DNA from: JAPPLB01 sp965204095
GTDB lineage: Bacteria; Acidobacteriota; Terriglobia; Bryobacterales; UBA6623
Length of the DNA: 64,000 nucleotides
Assembly (NCBI GenBank): GCA_965204095.1
Contig: OZ241991.1
Span: forward strand, 1,364,001-1,428,000
Direction of reading: 5' to 3'
Under the pieces are notes generated by a model. It was not told where the DNA came from. It saw nothing but the letters and a program-made list of their open reading frames with translations, and did no database searches. The translations under genes were made by a program, and so were the position numbers. This document shows positions 35,766 through 44,961 of this stretch, piece by piece (the first letter of the stretch is position 1; each line of letters begins with the position of its first letter).

Positions 35766-36791
35766 ATGAACGGACGTGAACGAGTCCTGGCTGCCTTGCG
35801 GCAAGAGCCGGTCGATCGTACGCCGGCTTGCAATCCAACCTCGTTGGCAACAGTGGAATTGATGGATCTGGTTGACACGCCATTTCCCGAAGCGAACCGC
35901 AATCCTGAGATGATGGCTCGCCTCGCCGCCACCGGCTACACCGAGTTGGGCTTCGATTCCATCATGCCGGTCTTCACGATCATCCAGGAGTCTTCGGCCT
36001 TGGGCTGCAAGATGCAATGGGAACAGAAGGACAACTGGCCCACGGTCAGAATGCGTGAGCCGATCTGGGTGGAACCCGACGACATCAAGCTGCCCTCGGA
36101 CTTCCTCACGCACAACGACACGAAGTGCGTGACCGACGCGATCAAGATCTTGAAGAAGCAGTACGACGACGAAGTCGCGATTATCGGCAAGACGATGGGC
36201 CCCTGGACGTTGGGGTATCACTGCTTCGGCGTGGAACCGTTCCTGCTGATGTCGCTTGATGATCCCGGCAAGACGAAGTTATGTCTCGACCGCATGAAAG
36301 AGGCGACGGTCGAGTATGGTACGGCGCAAATCGAGGCCGGTGCTGACGCCCTGACGCTGCCCGATCACGCGACCGGAGATCTGGTGAGCGGCGAGTACTA
36401 CAAGGATTTCCTGCTTGATCTGCATATCGAGATGGTGGAAAGACTTCCGGTGCCGCTGATCCTCCATATCTGCGGCAAGACGCTTGATCGCATGGACTAC
36501 ATCGCGCAATCGGGCATGGCGGCTTTCCACTTCGACTCGAAGAATCCGCCGAGCGAGGCAATGGAGATCGTCAACGACCGAATCGCCCTCGTCGGCAACA
36601 TCAACAACCCGGAAACTCTTTTCGCCAAGGGGCCCGAGGAGGTTCGACAGGAGGTGTATCGCAACCTCGAAGCGAATGTGAATTTGATCGGGCCCGAGTG
36701 TGCTATCCCGCTCCAAACGTCGATCGAAAACCTCAAGGAGATCCCCAAAGCCGTCAAAGAATGGCACCGGGAACACCCGACGCCAAACTGA
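35766..36791 (+). CDS. MtaA/CmuA-type methylcobalamin methyltransferase (UroD family)
   Basis: 341-aa uroporphyrinogen-decarboxylase-fold protein. The arginines used by true HemE are not conserved. Instead it has the zinc-site pattern of MtaA-type methyltransferases: His and Cys in LILHICGKT near 239 and Cys in IGPECAIPLQ near 311. The N-terminus MNGRERVLAALRQEPVDRTP is typical of this group. The B12-binding protein follows after 20 bp, so it likely moves a methyl group to or from that corrinoid. The methyl donor and final acceptor are unknown. Confidence 0.85.
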   Translation: MNGRERVLAALRQEPVDRTPACNPTSLATVELMDLVDTPFPEANRNPEMMARLAATGYTELGFDSIMPVFTIIQESSALGCKMQWEQKDNWPTVRMREPIWVEPDDIKLPSDFLTHNDTKCVTDAIKILKKQYDDEVAIIGKTMGPWTLGYHCFGVEPFLLMSLDDPGKTKLCLDRMKEATVEYGTAQIEAGADALTLPDHATGDLVSGEYYKDFLLDLHIEMVERLPVPLILHICGKTLDRMDYIAQSGMAAFHFDSKNPPSEAMEIVNDRIALVGNINNPETLFAKGPEEVRQEVYRNLEANVNLIGPECAIPLQTSIENLKEIPKAVKEWHREHPTPN

Positions 36792-36810
36792 GGACCAGCG
36801 GCGCAAGGGC

Positions 36811-37572
36811 ATGGCTTCCATCAACGACATCGCGAACGAGCTTGTCCGCAACGAAATCGAGGAGTACCTGGAGCAGCCGGACGAACGGGAATCCGTCATC
36901 GAGACGTTCGTGAAGTGCAGTGCGTCGATGCAGGCGATCGGCGCGGCGCTCATTGACGGACAGCACAAGACCGTCGATCAGTTGACACAGAACGCGCTGG
37001 CGGATGGCGTGCCGGCACTCGAAGTGATGGATGACGGCTTGATCGCAGCGATGCGGATCGTGGGCATCAAGTTTCGCGAGAACTTCATCTATGTGCCGGA
37101 AGTGTTGAGTTGCGCGCGGGCCATGAAGGCCGGCATGGCGCACATCGAGCCCATTCTTTCGGCTTCGGGGATCGAGCCCATCGGCCGGGTCGTGATGGGG
37201 ACGGTCAAGGGCGACCTGCACGACATTGGCAAGAACCTCTGCATCATGATGCTGCGCGGCGCGGGATTCGAGGTGTTCGATCTGGGCGTGGATACCTCCG
37301 CCGACGAGTTTCTGGAGGCGGTGGAGGGGCACAACGCGCCGCTCATGGGGATGTCCGCGCTGCTGACGACCACCATGCCGAACATGGCGGTGACAATCGA
37401 GACGTTCATCGACGAAGGCATCCGCGACGACGTGAAGGTCATGGTCGGCGGCGCGCCGGTGAGTCAGGAATTCGCTGACGATATGGGCGCCGACGGCTAC
37501 GGAAAAGACGCCATGGAATGCGTCGCTCTCGCCAAGCGGTTGGTCAGCGAAGAAGTGGGAGCCGAGAGCTGA
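36811..37572 (+). CDS. Corrinoid (B12-binding) methyltransferase subunit, MtaC/MttC-like
   Basis: 253 aa. Residues about 30-115 form the four-helix cap domain. Residues 122-250 form the Rossmann-like B12 domain with D135-x-H137-x2-G140 in GDLHDIGKNL, where His137 is the lower cobalt ligand, and later GGAPVSQEFADDMGADGYG. The ATG at 36811 begins the conserved N-terminus; the frame is open further upstream over the preceding gene. The stop TGA overlaps the left edge of the small element 37570-37846. A reductive activator of the corrinoid is not found in this window. Confidence 0.93.
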   Translation: MASINDIANELVRNEIEEYLEQPDERESVIETFVKCSASMQAIGAALIDGQHKTVDQLTQNALADGVPALEVMDDGLIAAMRIVGIKFRENFIYVPEVLSCARAMKAGMAHIEPILSASGIEPIGRVVMGTVKGDLHDIGKNLCIMMLRGAGFEVFDLGVDTSADEFLEAVEGHNAPLMGMSALLTTTMPNMAVTIETFIDEGIRDDVKVMVGGAPVSQEFADDMGADGYGKDAMECVALAKRLVSEEVGAES

Positions 37573-37846
37573 CAGTTCGTGGTAAAGTCCCGTGGAAGGT
37601 GCTGCGGGTTTCTGTGGTCGCAAGGCGCGGGGTGAGTAGGATGGCGATCCGCGTGATCTCCTCCTCGCGAAGGAAAAGCGAACGACAAAGCCGACGGCCG
37701 CAAACGTCTGTCGCCCGAAGGGTTACGCGCCACTTCCGCCCGGCTGCGCGGAAAGCGCGACGCCTCGTTGCTGGAACGGCCACGCATTACGCAATCGGCC
37801 GCGGGGCACGTAACGCCGCCTATGTGACTTTTGCCACGGGCTGTTG
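37570..37846. repeat. Small inverted-repeat element, family 2, copy b
   Basis: About 277 bp bounded by TGACAGTTCGTGGTAAAG on the left and CTTTTGCCACGGGCTGTTGA on the right, which are imperfect inverted repeats of one another. They match the ends of 10461-10620 and the lone end at 9058. The left boundary overlaps the stop codon of the corrinoid protein gene. The interior is GC-rich with no recognisable gene. Confidence 0.6.
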
Positions 37847-37855
37847 ACCTCCCTC

Positions 37856-38095
37856 ATGACAAAGATCGACAAAGAGGAATACCAGAAACGTTTGGACCAG
37901 ATCTCAGCGATATTCGCAGAGATGATCCAGCACGCCGACGAACTGTCGACCCAGCGCTGTCCCTACAAGAACCGTTTCGATCAATGCACGGCAAAGTTCG
38001 GCTGCCGCAATCAACAGAAAACTGCCGTGGGCAAGTTGTTTCTGTGTGTCGGAGACGACAAGCTGGACTATCGCAGCGCTTGGGAAACCTCCTGA
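37856..38095 (+). CDS. Small Cys-rich protein linked to corrinoid operon
   Basis: 79 aa, no signal peptide. Residues 1-34 are helical; then Cys35, Cys44 and Cys50 fall within CPYKNRFDQCTAKFGC, and Cys64 in LFLCVGDDKLDYR. The dense conserved-looking block CTAKFGCRNQ suggests a real family with a metal or Fe-S site. It follows the corrinoid protein on the same strand, separated only by a mobile element, so it probably belonged to that operon. An assembly or electron-transfer role is possible but unproven. The start ATG at 37856 is chosen over an in-frame ATG or alternative upstream in the element. Confidence 0.65.
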   Translation: MTKIDKEEYQKRLDQISAIFAEMIQHADELSTQRCPYKNRFDQCTAKFGCRNQQKTAVGKLFLCVGDDKLDYRSAWETS

Positions 38096-38378
38096 GCGCG
38101 AGGGAATTGCATGAAGCTGTTCCCGTCACGACATTGATCTGATATTCCCTGTCTCATCAATGAGAGCTGAACAGACAAAGGTTGGATGACACTCAACAGA
38201 ACATCATCAAGAACGAGCCGGGCTTGTTGAAACCGGCTCAGACCTCAGGCAGAGTCTCGTACTCCATCAAGAGATGGCCTGGCCGCGCTACAGCTTCTCG
38301 GCTTGTTCGAGCCGAATGAACGGGAGCACTGCCAGACCAGCGCGGGCCGGCGATGGCAATCTCCTCCTAGGCAGTCTC
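38096..38378. other. Convergent intergenic region
   Basis: Lies between the stops of the Cys-rich protein gene and the minus-strand lactonase gene. A hairpin GAGCCGG...CCGGCTC is at about 38215-38242 without a T-tract; it could serve as a bidirectional weak terminator. No gene seen. Confidence 0.4.
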
Positions 38379-39557
38379 CTAACTCACGGGAACCCAGCGC
38401 AAGCAAGCAGGCATTGGGACACTGAGCACTTGTCCCGTCGGAGTGAGCTTGCCTGTTTCCTGGTCGACCGCGAACGTTACGACGTTGCTCGTTCTTTGAT
38501 TCTCGGCAAAGAGATACTTGCCCGTCGGGTCCAGATCGAAGTTGCGCGGTGTCTTTCCCTGCGTCGAAACCTGTTCGATGGCCGTCAGCATGCCGCTGGC
38601 TTGGTCGATCGAAAAGACGGCGATCGAATCATGTCCGCGGTTCGAGCCATAGAGGAACTTGCCCGAGGGATGAGCACGCACCTCGGCGGTATGGCTGATC
38701 TCCGTGTAGCCTTCAGGAAGCGTGGAGATCATTTGGATCTCTTCCATCACTCCGGCCTCCGCGTCCCAGGTAAACGCGGTAATGGTATTGCCCATCTCGT
38801 TGATCGCGTAGCAGAACTTCCCCGACGGATGGAAGGTAAAGTGGCGCGGTCCGCCTCCGGCCTTGACCTTCGCTGACGGCGGGTCGTTCGGCTCGATCTT
38901 GCCTGTAGCCGGATCGGCTTTAAAGATAAACAGGTCATCCGTTCCCAGATCCGCGGTGATGACGAAACGGTCATCCAGTGAGAAATTGACCGAGTGGGCG
39001 TGCGGCCCCTTCTGCCGTTGCTCGTTGACGCTGGAACCTTCGTGTTGCATAACGCTGACTGCTTCGCTCAGCTTGCCGTCAGCGTTGACCTGGAAGGAAG
39101 CGGTGCTGCCGGCCCCGTAGTTGGCGACCGCCAGCATCCTGCCCGTCGAATCGAGGTTGAGGTGGCACGGTCCGGAGCCCTTCGACGACACCTGGTTCAG
39201 CAGCGTCAGTTTCCCCGTCTCATGATCGATCTGAAACGAACTCACGGCGCCCTCGCCTTCGAAGTCTTCCGTGACGGCGTAGAGGTACTGATGGTTCGGG
39301 TGAACGGCGACAAACGATGGATTGACGATTTCGGCCGCCAGGCCGATCTCGGTCATTTGACCCAAGCCCGAATCAAAGCGCCAGGCGTAGATTCCTTTGC
39401 CTCCACCCTCTGTTTTCGTGTAGGTCCCGAAATAAGCAAGATACTGTGGAGCGGAGGCTTCCTTGGATTCTTCCATTGATTCTGATTCGCAGCCGCCGTA
39501 TCCGAGGACGAGAGTGAACAGAAGGCCGGCCGCGAGGTAAGTGATGGGGTTTCTCAT
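38379..39557 (-). CDS. Lactonase-family beta-propeller lipoprotein
   Basis: 392 aa of the 6-phosphogluconolactonase (YbhE)/lactonase propeller family (pattern YFGTYTKTEGGGKGIY near 40, then repeated blades with VAVHPNHQYLYAV, VNFSLDDRFV, HPSGKFLYGSNRG, DPTGKYLFAENQ). The N-terminus MRNPITYLAAGLLFTLVLGYGGC is a lipoprotein signal with lipobox cysteine 23. A lipidated location argues against a pentose-phosphate role and for a periplasmic sugar-lactone or unknown function. TATATA lies about 8 nt before the ATG, and no Shine-Dalgarno is seen. Confidence 0.85.
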   Translation of the reverse strand: MRNPITYLAAGLLFTLVLGYGGCESESMEESKEASAPQYLAYFGTYTKTEGGGKGIYAWRFDSGLGQMTEIGLAAEIVNPSFVAVHPNHQYLYAVTEDFEGEGAVSSFQIDHETGKLTLLNQVSSKGSGPCHLNLDSTGRMLAVANYGAGSTASFQVNADGKLSEAVSVMQHEGSSVNEQRQKGPHAHSVNFSLDDRFVITADLGTDDLFIFKADPATGKIEPNDPPSAKVKAGGGPRHFTFHPSGKFCYAINEMGNTITAFTWDAEAGVMEEIQMISTLPEGYTEISHTAEVRAHPSGKFLYGSNRGHDSIAVFSIDQASGMLTAIEQVSTQGKTPRNFDLDPTGKYLFAENQRTSNVVTFAVDQETGKLTPTGQVLSVPMPACLRWVPVS

Positions 39558-39615
39558 GCTGACTATATAAAGCGTAGTGAGCCGCGGAATGCAAGCCGCC
39601 ATAGACGCCGCGCAC

Positions 39616-39731
39616 CTAGGAGCCTGTCCTACAGAAAATTTTGGCCCCAATCAGTTGTAGTCAGACTTGATCACAGACACAAGATATTGACAAAAAATTG
39701 GCGATTTTCGTTCTGTGAGACAGACTCCTAG
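39616..39731. repeat. Short inverted-repeat element, family 3
   Basis: About 116 bp with imperfect inverted ends: CTAGGAGCCTGTCCTACAGAA on the left, and reading inward from the right, CTAGGAGTCTGTCTCACAGAA. The interior is AT-rich, unlike its surroundings. The right-hand CTAG is also the target duplication of MITE copy 8, so that MITE inserted at its edge. It may be a decayed IS end pair. Confidence 0.5.
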
Positions 39732-39937
39732 CCTGCATTTCTCACCACCCGAGGGTCGAAGCACACGATACGACCGCCAGGACTTCGTTGCGCTTGCTTG
39801 CCGTGCTCAACGTACTGTTCAAGTACGCCTGCGCGCGCCAAGCGGCTCGCGCCTTTTTCCTCCGCCCGGCTTGCGCCTAGTCCTGACCCGACGGCCCTCT
39901 CACCCACTTCGCCTCGCCGCGTGGTGAAAAATGCAGG
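39732..39937 (-). repeat. MITE copy 8 (long subfamily, orientation B)
   Basis: 206-bp inverted copy with a perfect CTAG duplication (39728-39731 and 39938-39941). Compared with short copies it has an extra arm containing TTTTTCCTCCGCCCGGCTTGC before the TCCTGAC stem. Confidence 0.9.
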
Positions 39938-40043
39938 CTAGAAGTTGGGTGGGAGAGCATTCGGTCCCTCGATCCAGACGAACGAAGAATGACACCTCTA
40001 CTTTTCCGCCGTCAGAGATGACAGCAATCCGCAGACTTCCTCT

Positions 40044-43010
40044 TTATCGATAGGTCACCCAGATAGGGCTCGACCAAGCCAACTCGCCATCTTCCTGCTC
40101 GACTCGAACGTAGTACCAGTGCTCACCTGAGCCAGCATCATTGTCGACGTATTCGAACTCTACCTCTTGCTTACCGGGCTTGACCTGGTAAATGTAGGCT
40201 GCATCGCGAATGAGATGCACCGCTGACACCTCACCGGTGCCTCGCACTCGGACGTGGATCGGCTGCCTGCCGCTAGTGGTGAAGTCTTCGCCCATGAAGT
40301 GATCGCCGACGCGGAAGTCGAGGATGATATTGTCCGTCGCTCCGTACGTGCGGCGCTGACGGATGGCGTCGTGGATGCTTTCTCGGCTGGTATCGGGCGT
40401 ATAAACCATGGCGTAAGAGATATGCGTCGAATAGTGGTCTGAGCTGGCAATGGTTCCGATACGATAGCCCTTCTTCCAGGCGTTCCACACCATACCCGGT
40501 TCCTGAAAACCACGCGGTGCTTCGCCCCCGCGGCGGTCCATGAAGCCGCGCGGGGCGTTCCTGTGCTCATAGTTTTTCCGGGCGCCCTGATAGATTTCGA
40601 CCACCACGTCGACCTCGGGATCGTTGTCGGTCCAGTCAGTTCCCATACCGCTGGTGCCTGACGTGTGCGGAATGGCCAGGCCGTTGGTCTTTTTCACCAC
40701 GTCGTAGAGCAGCTTCGTGTCATTGCGGATGCCGCTGCCGAAACTCATGCTGTTGAACGTCAGCAACTCGCCATCAGGGCTGTCGGGCAACATGAAACGC
40801 GGGTCGATTCTCTGGAAGAATGGCACGATAGGATATTCGCGGTGCGTGTAGACCATGTTGCGATGGCCCAAAGGATTTCCGAGGTTTCTCTCGTAGCCAT
40901 ACAAGGTCGAGAAACGTTCCGGGAAATGGTACATGTCGGCCATCTTCTGAGTGATGAAGTTCCAATAATCGGTGCCGCCGGCCTGATGGTCGGTGGAGGC
41001 CCCGAAATCCATCTCGGCGGCGTCGATCATGTAGCGATAGAACTCGGGCAGCGTACCGTCATCCATGCCGCCTACGTCTTGTGACAACTCCGTGTGGCGG
41101 TGAAGGTCGCCCCGCACGATCCGCAGAGTTTCGCCGCCGAGCCCGATCCGATAGTTGCGGATCGCACGCACGTCTTCTCGCTCGTTCGGATGCACTTCGA
41201 GTGAGGATGAAGGCGCCGGGCGGTAGAGGCTCAGAAGAGGCTTGCCCCCCGGACCGGGCAAGGTGATCGATCCTGCAATGACGCGATTCAGAAGCGGCCG
41301 GCTCGCAAACGCCCAATTGCGGTTCTCGTACGGCCAAAACATCCACAGCCGCCCATCGGCAGAAGCCAGACCCATGCGTGTGCTTTTTCGGGCCCAACTG
41401 TCGGGCAGCACGATCGGATCGGACCACCGATCGCTTGCGAGACGCGAGATCGCATACTCCCAGTAGATGCTGGGGCGATAGGCCATGCGGCTATAGCGCC
41501 GCTTAAAAGACATCCAGAGATTTCCATCCGGGTCGAAGTGGAGTAGTGGCCGGCTCTCGCCGGTCGCGCCCAGGGCCAGAGGGTCGTTGGGCTCGAACGT
41601 CGCCGGCGACTTCCAAACATTGTTATCAAGACATACGACCTCGATGCGCCGTGTTTCGCCTAGCGGCGTGCCGGGAGCACTGTCGCCGAGCGCCGCGCCA
41701 AGGTCCTTGCCCCAGTTGACTCCGCTGGTCTCCCAAGCAACCCACGGACGACCCATGTCATCGACCGCCACGCTGGTGTGCGCCTCGAAGCGTTCATTCG
41801 TTGTCACCTGCCTCTCTGCACCGAGCCCATCGGCGAGCGAGAAACGACGCAGATGGATATCGTAGTTGCCGTTGTAGCGGTCCCACGCGATCCAGACGGC
41901 TCCGCCGCCCGCGGCTACCGACGGCTCCCAGTTGTTCGCGTCGCTGTTGGTAACCGAGAGAGCCTCTGACCAGCGACCGCCTTGCAGATATTTCAGCTTG
42001 ACCTGAGAGTAACGGCCTTCCAGGGCCTGCCACACGACGTAGATGGCACCGTCGGATCCTCGCGCGATGTGCGGCTCGATATCAGGCAGGGGATTGTCGG
42101 TCAAGCGATGTAGCTCACCCCATTCGTTGTCCTCCCAAGCCATGGCGTAGATATCCCAGTTGCCGTGGCCGCCGTCGGCCAACTGTTGCGACCAGATCAG
42201 CCACGGTCTGCCGCCACTGTCAGTCGCAATCTGGGGACGCCACAAATCTTCCGCGGCGCGGCCGACAGGAATGAGCCGCGTCCATTTTCCATCCTGGCAG
42301 CGCCTTAGGTTGAGCTCTTCGCGGCGGTCGTGATAGCTATACCAAGTCGTCCACAGGGTTCCGTCTTCCGCAGCGGCGATCGCAGGCGAATCATGCTGCC
42401 TCAACTCGGTGCCCGACAAGTCGGTCACCGGCGGAATGCGCGCGACCGTGGCGCGTCCATCGAGCTGCTCCTGCCAAACACCGAATTCCATCGCCATCGG
42501 AGCAAAGCTGAACTTGCCCTGCTCCGTACTAACTGCCACACGGGTGCCTGAAGTTCCCTTGCCTCGAACCAGTAACCCTTTCGGAAGCACAGCTTGTCTC
42601 ACCGCGGGCCTGCCGCGCCCCGCCAATGAAGAGCCTTCGAGAATCCTGACCCTTTGGGTCCGAAGTGTCCATCCACCCTGAGGAAGCACGCGATCCGGAG
42701 GCTCGAAACGGTATCCCTCGATGTCGAAGACTTCCCCGCCTTGCAGCGACAGGTTGCCATTCCAGGAAACAGGCTGCCTTGCACCGACTCCCAAAAGGAT
42801 CAGCACTTGCCACAGATCCTGTTCCGGCGTCCCCCCGGGGTGCCAGGAAAAACGAGCCTGGTGGTCGAGGTCTTCCGTGGCGCGTTCCGTGAGGACATCC
42901 CGGCCACCGGCTTGCTGGGCAATCACTGCCGTTGGGACCCAGACGTTGAAACAGACGCCCAGCAGTGCCAAGAAACTCAACGGCGACAAAGGAAGAGCAA
43001 GCTTTTTCAT
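40044..43010 (-). CDS. Secreted propeller-DUF3604 fusion protein
   Basis: 988 aa with a signal peptide (MKKLALPLSPLSFLALLGVC). Residues about 220-610 carry recurring blade motifs of the sialidase/propeller type (SPAIAAAEDGTLWTTWYSY, PQIATDSGGRPWLIW, EPHIARGSDGAIYVVW, EPSVAAGGGAVWIAWD). The C-terminal third is a DUF3604 domain: RGDLHRHTELS near 668, FGASTDHQAGGTDYW, then IATIASSDHYSTHISYAMV. The C-terminal cap is VYTPDTSRESIHDAIRQRRT. Its metal-binding histidines are as expected for a PHP-like hydrolase. The start at 43010 is chosen from the signal peptide. Substrate unknown. Confidence 0.82.
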   Translation of the reverse strand: MKKLALPLSPLSFLALLGVCFNVWVPTAVIAQQAGGRDVLTERATEDLDHQARFSWHPGGTPEQDLWQVLILLGVGARQPVSWNGNLSLQGGEVFDIEGYRFEPPDRVLPQGGWTLRTQRVRILEGSSLAGRGRPAVRQAVLPKGLLVRGKGTSGTRVAVSTEQGKFSFAPMAMEFGVWQEQLDGRATVARIPPVTDLSGTELRQHDSPAIAAAEDGTLWTTWYSYHDRREELNLRRCQDGKWTRLIPVGRAAEDLWRPQIATDSGGRPWLIWSQQLADGGHGNWDIYAMAWEDNEWGELHRLTDNPLPDIEPHIARGSDGAIYVVWQALEGRYSQVKLKYLQGGRWSEALSVTNSDANNWEPSVAAGGGAVWIAWDRYNGNYDIHLRRFSLADGLGAERQVTTNERFEAHTSVAVDDMGRPWVAWETSGVNWGKDLGAALGDSAPGTPLGETRRIEVVCLDNNVWKSPATFEPNDPLALGATGESRPLLHFDPDGNLWMSFKRRYSRMAYRPSIYWEYAISRLASDRWSDPIVLPDSWARKSTRMGLASADGRLWMFWPYENRNWAFASRPLLNRVIAGSITLPGPGGKPLLSLYRPAPSSSLEVHPNEREDVRAIRNYRIGLGGETLRIVRGDLHRHTELSQDVGGMDDGTLPEFYRYMIDAAEMDFGASTDHQAGGTDYWNFITQKMADMYHFPERFSTLYGYERNLGNPLGHRNMVYTHREYPIVPFFQRIDPRFMLPDSPDGELLTFNSMSFGSGIRNDTKLLYDVVKKTNGLAIPHTSGTSGMGTDWTDNDPEVDVVVEIYQGARKNYEHRNAPRGFMDRRGGEAPRGFQEPGMVWNAWKKGYRIGTIASSDHYSTHISYAMVYTPDTSRESIHDAIRQRRTYGATDNIILDFRVGDHFMGEDFTTSGRQPIHVRVRGTGEVSAVHLIRDAAYIYQVKPGKQEVEFEYVDNDAGSGEHWYYVRVEQEDGELAWSSPIWVTYR

Positions 43011-43615
43011 TCTCGACCAGGACTTCCATTCTCGTCTTGGCACGGCGCCAGTGTACACTCGCGCTGCTCCGAATGCTATTTCTGTTCGCGCTGAATCCTT
43101 CACGTCATCTCCACGGGTATGTGCCCGGGCTCTTCTATCCATTCTCAGACGTTGATTGGGCTGAATGAACAGCGGCCAGTGCCAAGTCCAGGTGTTTGGC
43201 AATGGCCGGGCTTTACACAGTAAGAATCATCCGCAGGAACGGCACGGGTCAGGTGAGGCGAGTTTCGAGGAGCAGTATGGCTATTCCGGCGACGGCAGCG
43301 GTCAAACCCGAACTGATTTTCCAGGGTTGCTTCTTCACCAAACATGAGGCAGGAAGCGCTCGGCTTGGCTTTGGACCCGGTCGGGAATCTCTCATTTACC
43401 GGCTTCATTGCAAAATTCGACCGGTGGAGTTGGGTCGATTCCGAAAATCGCCGTCGGACGAAGGTCAGAGCATTCCACCGACCCGAGCCACTTCAGACGG
43501 CGGCGTCTTCACGACCTTCGGCGGCGCCTTTGCGGAGAAAGGAATGTTCGCCCCGATGACGGCCGAGGGCTTCGTTGACAGGCGATTCTTCCCGAGGGAG
43601 CTTTTTGACCGGTCT
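43011..43615. other. Intergenic region, no gene recognised
   Basis: Six hundred bases between two minus-strand genes. Several open frames pass through but none has a coherent protein pattern. One 29-codon GTG frame on the minus strand (43338-43249) would encode a hydrophobic helix, but there is no ribosome binding site. Confidence 0.4.
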
Positions 43616-44575
43616 TCATGCCCCCTGGCGGACATTCACCCACGTATGAACATGGGGCGCTCCCCGAAAGTACCAGAGCATCGTCGGGCTCTCCAACTGC
43701 CAGACGTCCCAAACTCCATCGCTGCCGATATCCATGTTCTTGTAGAAGGACATCGACAGAGCCGGAATGCCTCCCGCGTCGCGGATCAGTTTCATGACCT
43801 CTTCGCGGTCTTCTTTGCGGAACGGCAAGATTAAATCGTCGAGCACGGCCTCGACAAGGCCCTTTTGGTCTGGTGAGAGCTCGCTCAGCGGAATGCCCGG
43901 AACCTCGCCCCGCTTGTTGAGCGCGATGGTCGCGGTGGATTGCTCCGGCCTGGGGTCGCCCAGCAGAGCCATCTGTCTCTGTTTCCCATCGAGAGCCTGG
44001 TAGACCTCATTGGCTCGCTTGGCCTGATACCAATAGACATTGTCGGGGTGATGGGGCTGCTCATTGAAACTGTTCGCGGCGTGTCCGTACAAGATCGGCC
44101 CCCCGAACGCCGCTCCTTCGACCGAGTCACCATCACAACGGGCCGTACAGTGACGCCCGGTGAGGACGAACTCGAACTGCCCGGTGCCCGGCTCTCCGAA
44201 CAGCGCGATCGAGTAATTCTTCAGGCCTCCGGCATCCTCCTGGATGTGATACTCGACCTTGTCGTAGAAGTCGGGGTTGTGCAGTCCTCGGAAGATGTCC
44301 TGAATCATCGCCTGCTGGTCGGCCGAATAAAAGTCGCCGATGCGATGCGGAGTGATGTGCCAGTTGTTGTCGATTTTGGAGCGCAGAGGGTGCTCGAAGG
44401 GAAACGTCACCTTGCTCCTCTGTTCCGCAGACAAGCTGTCGTAGAGCTGCGAGACGATGGTTTCCGATGATGAGGATGATGCCCCCTCAGCACCGGTCGC
44501 CAGCGCCAACGCGCCAAGTCCCGTGGTCTGTACGAATTGTCGGCGGTTCATACGCCCGGATTGATCGTTAGGCAT
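43616..44575 (-). CDS. DUF3500 protein with Tat-like leader
   Basis: About 318 aa of the DUF3500 family. Typical blocks are LSAEQRSKVTFPFEHPLRSKIDNNWHITP near 45, FVLTGRHCTARCDG near 145, and GPILYGHAANSFNE near 165. The N-terminus MNRRQFVQTTGLGALALATGAEG is a twin-arginine signal, so the protein is probably exported folded, perhaps with a cofactor. ATG at 44575 gives eight residues before the twin arginine; a start at the later ATG is equally possible. The family has no assigned biochemical activity. The frame upstream runs into MITE copy 9. Confidence 0.8.
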   Translation of the reverse strand: MPNDQSGRMNRRQFVQTTGLGALALATGAEGASSSSSETIVSQLYDSLSAEQRSKVTFPFEHPLRSKIDNNWHITPHRIGDFYSADQQAMIQDIFRGLHNPDFYDKVEYHIQEDAGGLKNYSIALFGEPGTGQFEFVLTGRHCTARCDGDSVEGAAFGGPILYGHAANSFNEQPHHPDNVYWYQAKRANEVYQALDGKQRQMALLGDPRPEQSTATIALNKRGEVPGIPLSELSPDQKGLVEAVLDDLILPFRKEDREEVMKLIRDAGGIPALSMSFYKNMDIGSDGVWDVWQLESPTMLWYFRGAPHVHTWVNVRQGA

Positions 44576-44594
44576 GGCGCCCTCCCTTGACTCG

Positions 44595-44794
44595 CCTGCA
44601 TTTCTCACCACATGACGGCCGAAGCACGCGATACGACCGCCATGACTTCGTTGCGCTTGCTTGCCGTGCTCAACGTACTGTTCAAGTACGCCTGCGCGCG
44701 CCAAGCGGCTCGCGCCTTTTCCTCCGCCCGGCTTGCGCCTAGTCCTGACGGCCCTCGCACGCACTTCGCCTCGCCACGTGGTGAGAAATGCAGG
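44595..44794 (-). repeat. MITE copy 9 (long subfamily, orientation B)
   Basis: 200-bp inverted copy. Flanks are CTCG (44591-44594) and CTAG (44795-44798), one mismatch. It separates the start of the minus-strand DUF3500 gene from the plus-strand parvulin gene, so it lies in a divergent promoter region. Confidence 0.88.
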
Positions 44795-44961
44795 CTAGAC
44801 GCTTTATCGCACGAACGTCATGCCGCGTCAAGCTCATGCTGACGATTCGGGGACCCTTCAACTTTTTTGATCCTCGGCGGGGGGAGGGGGAACGTCTCGG
44901 ATCTCGGATCGATCGAGAGGCTCAACGAAAACTATCGCTTACAATGGGCGTTGCATCGAAT

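Noticed and set aside
35766..36791. HemE uroporphyrinogen decarboxylase
   Set aside because: The N-terminal arginines of HemE are absent, zinc-site Cys/His motifs are present and a corrinoid protein follows.
43249..43338. 29-codon hydrophobic minus-strand peptide starting with GTG
   Set aside because: No ribosome binding site or conserved context; the length fits chance.
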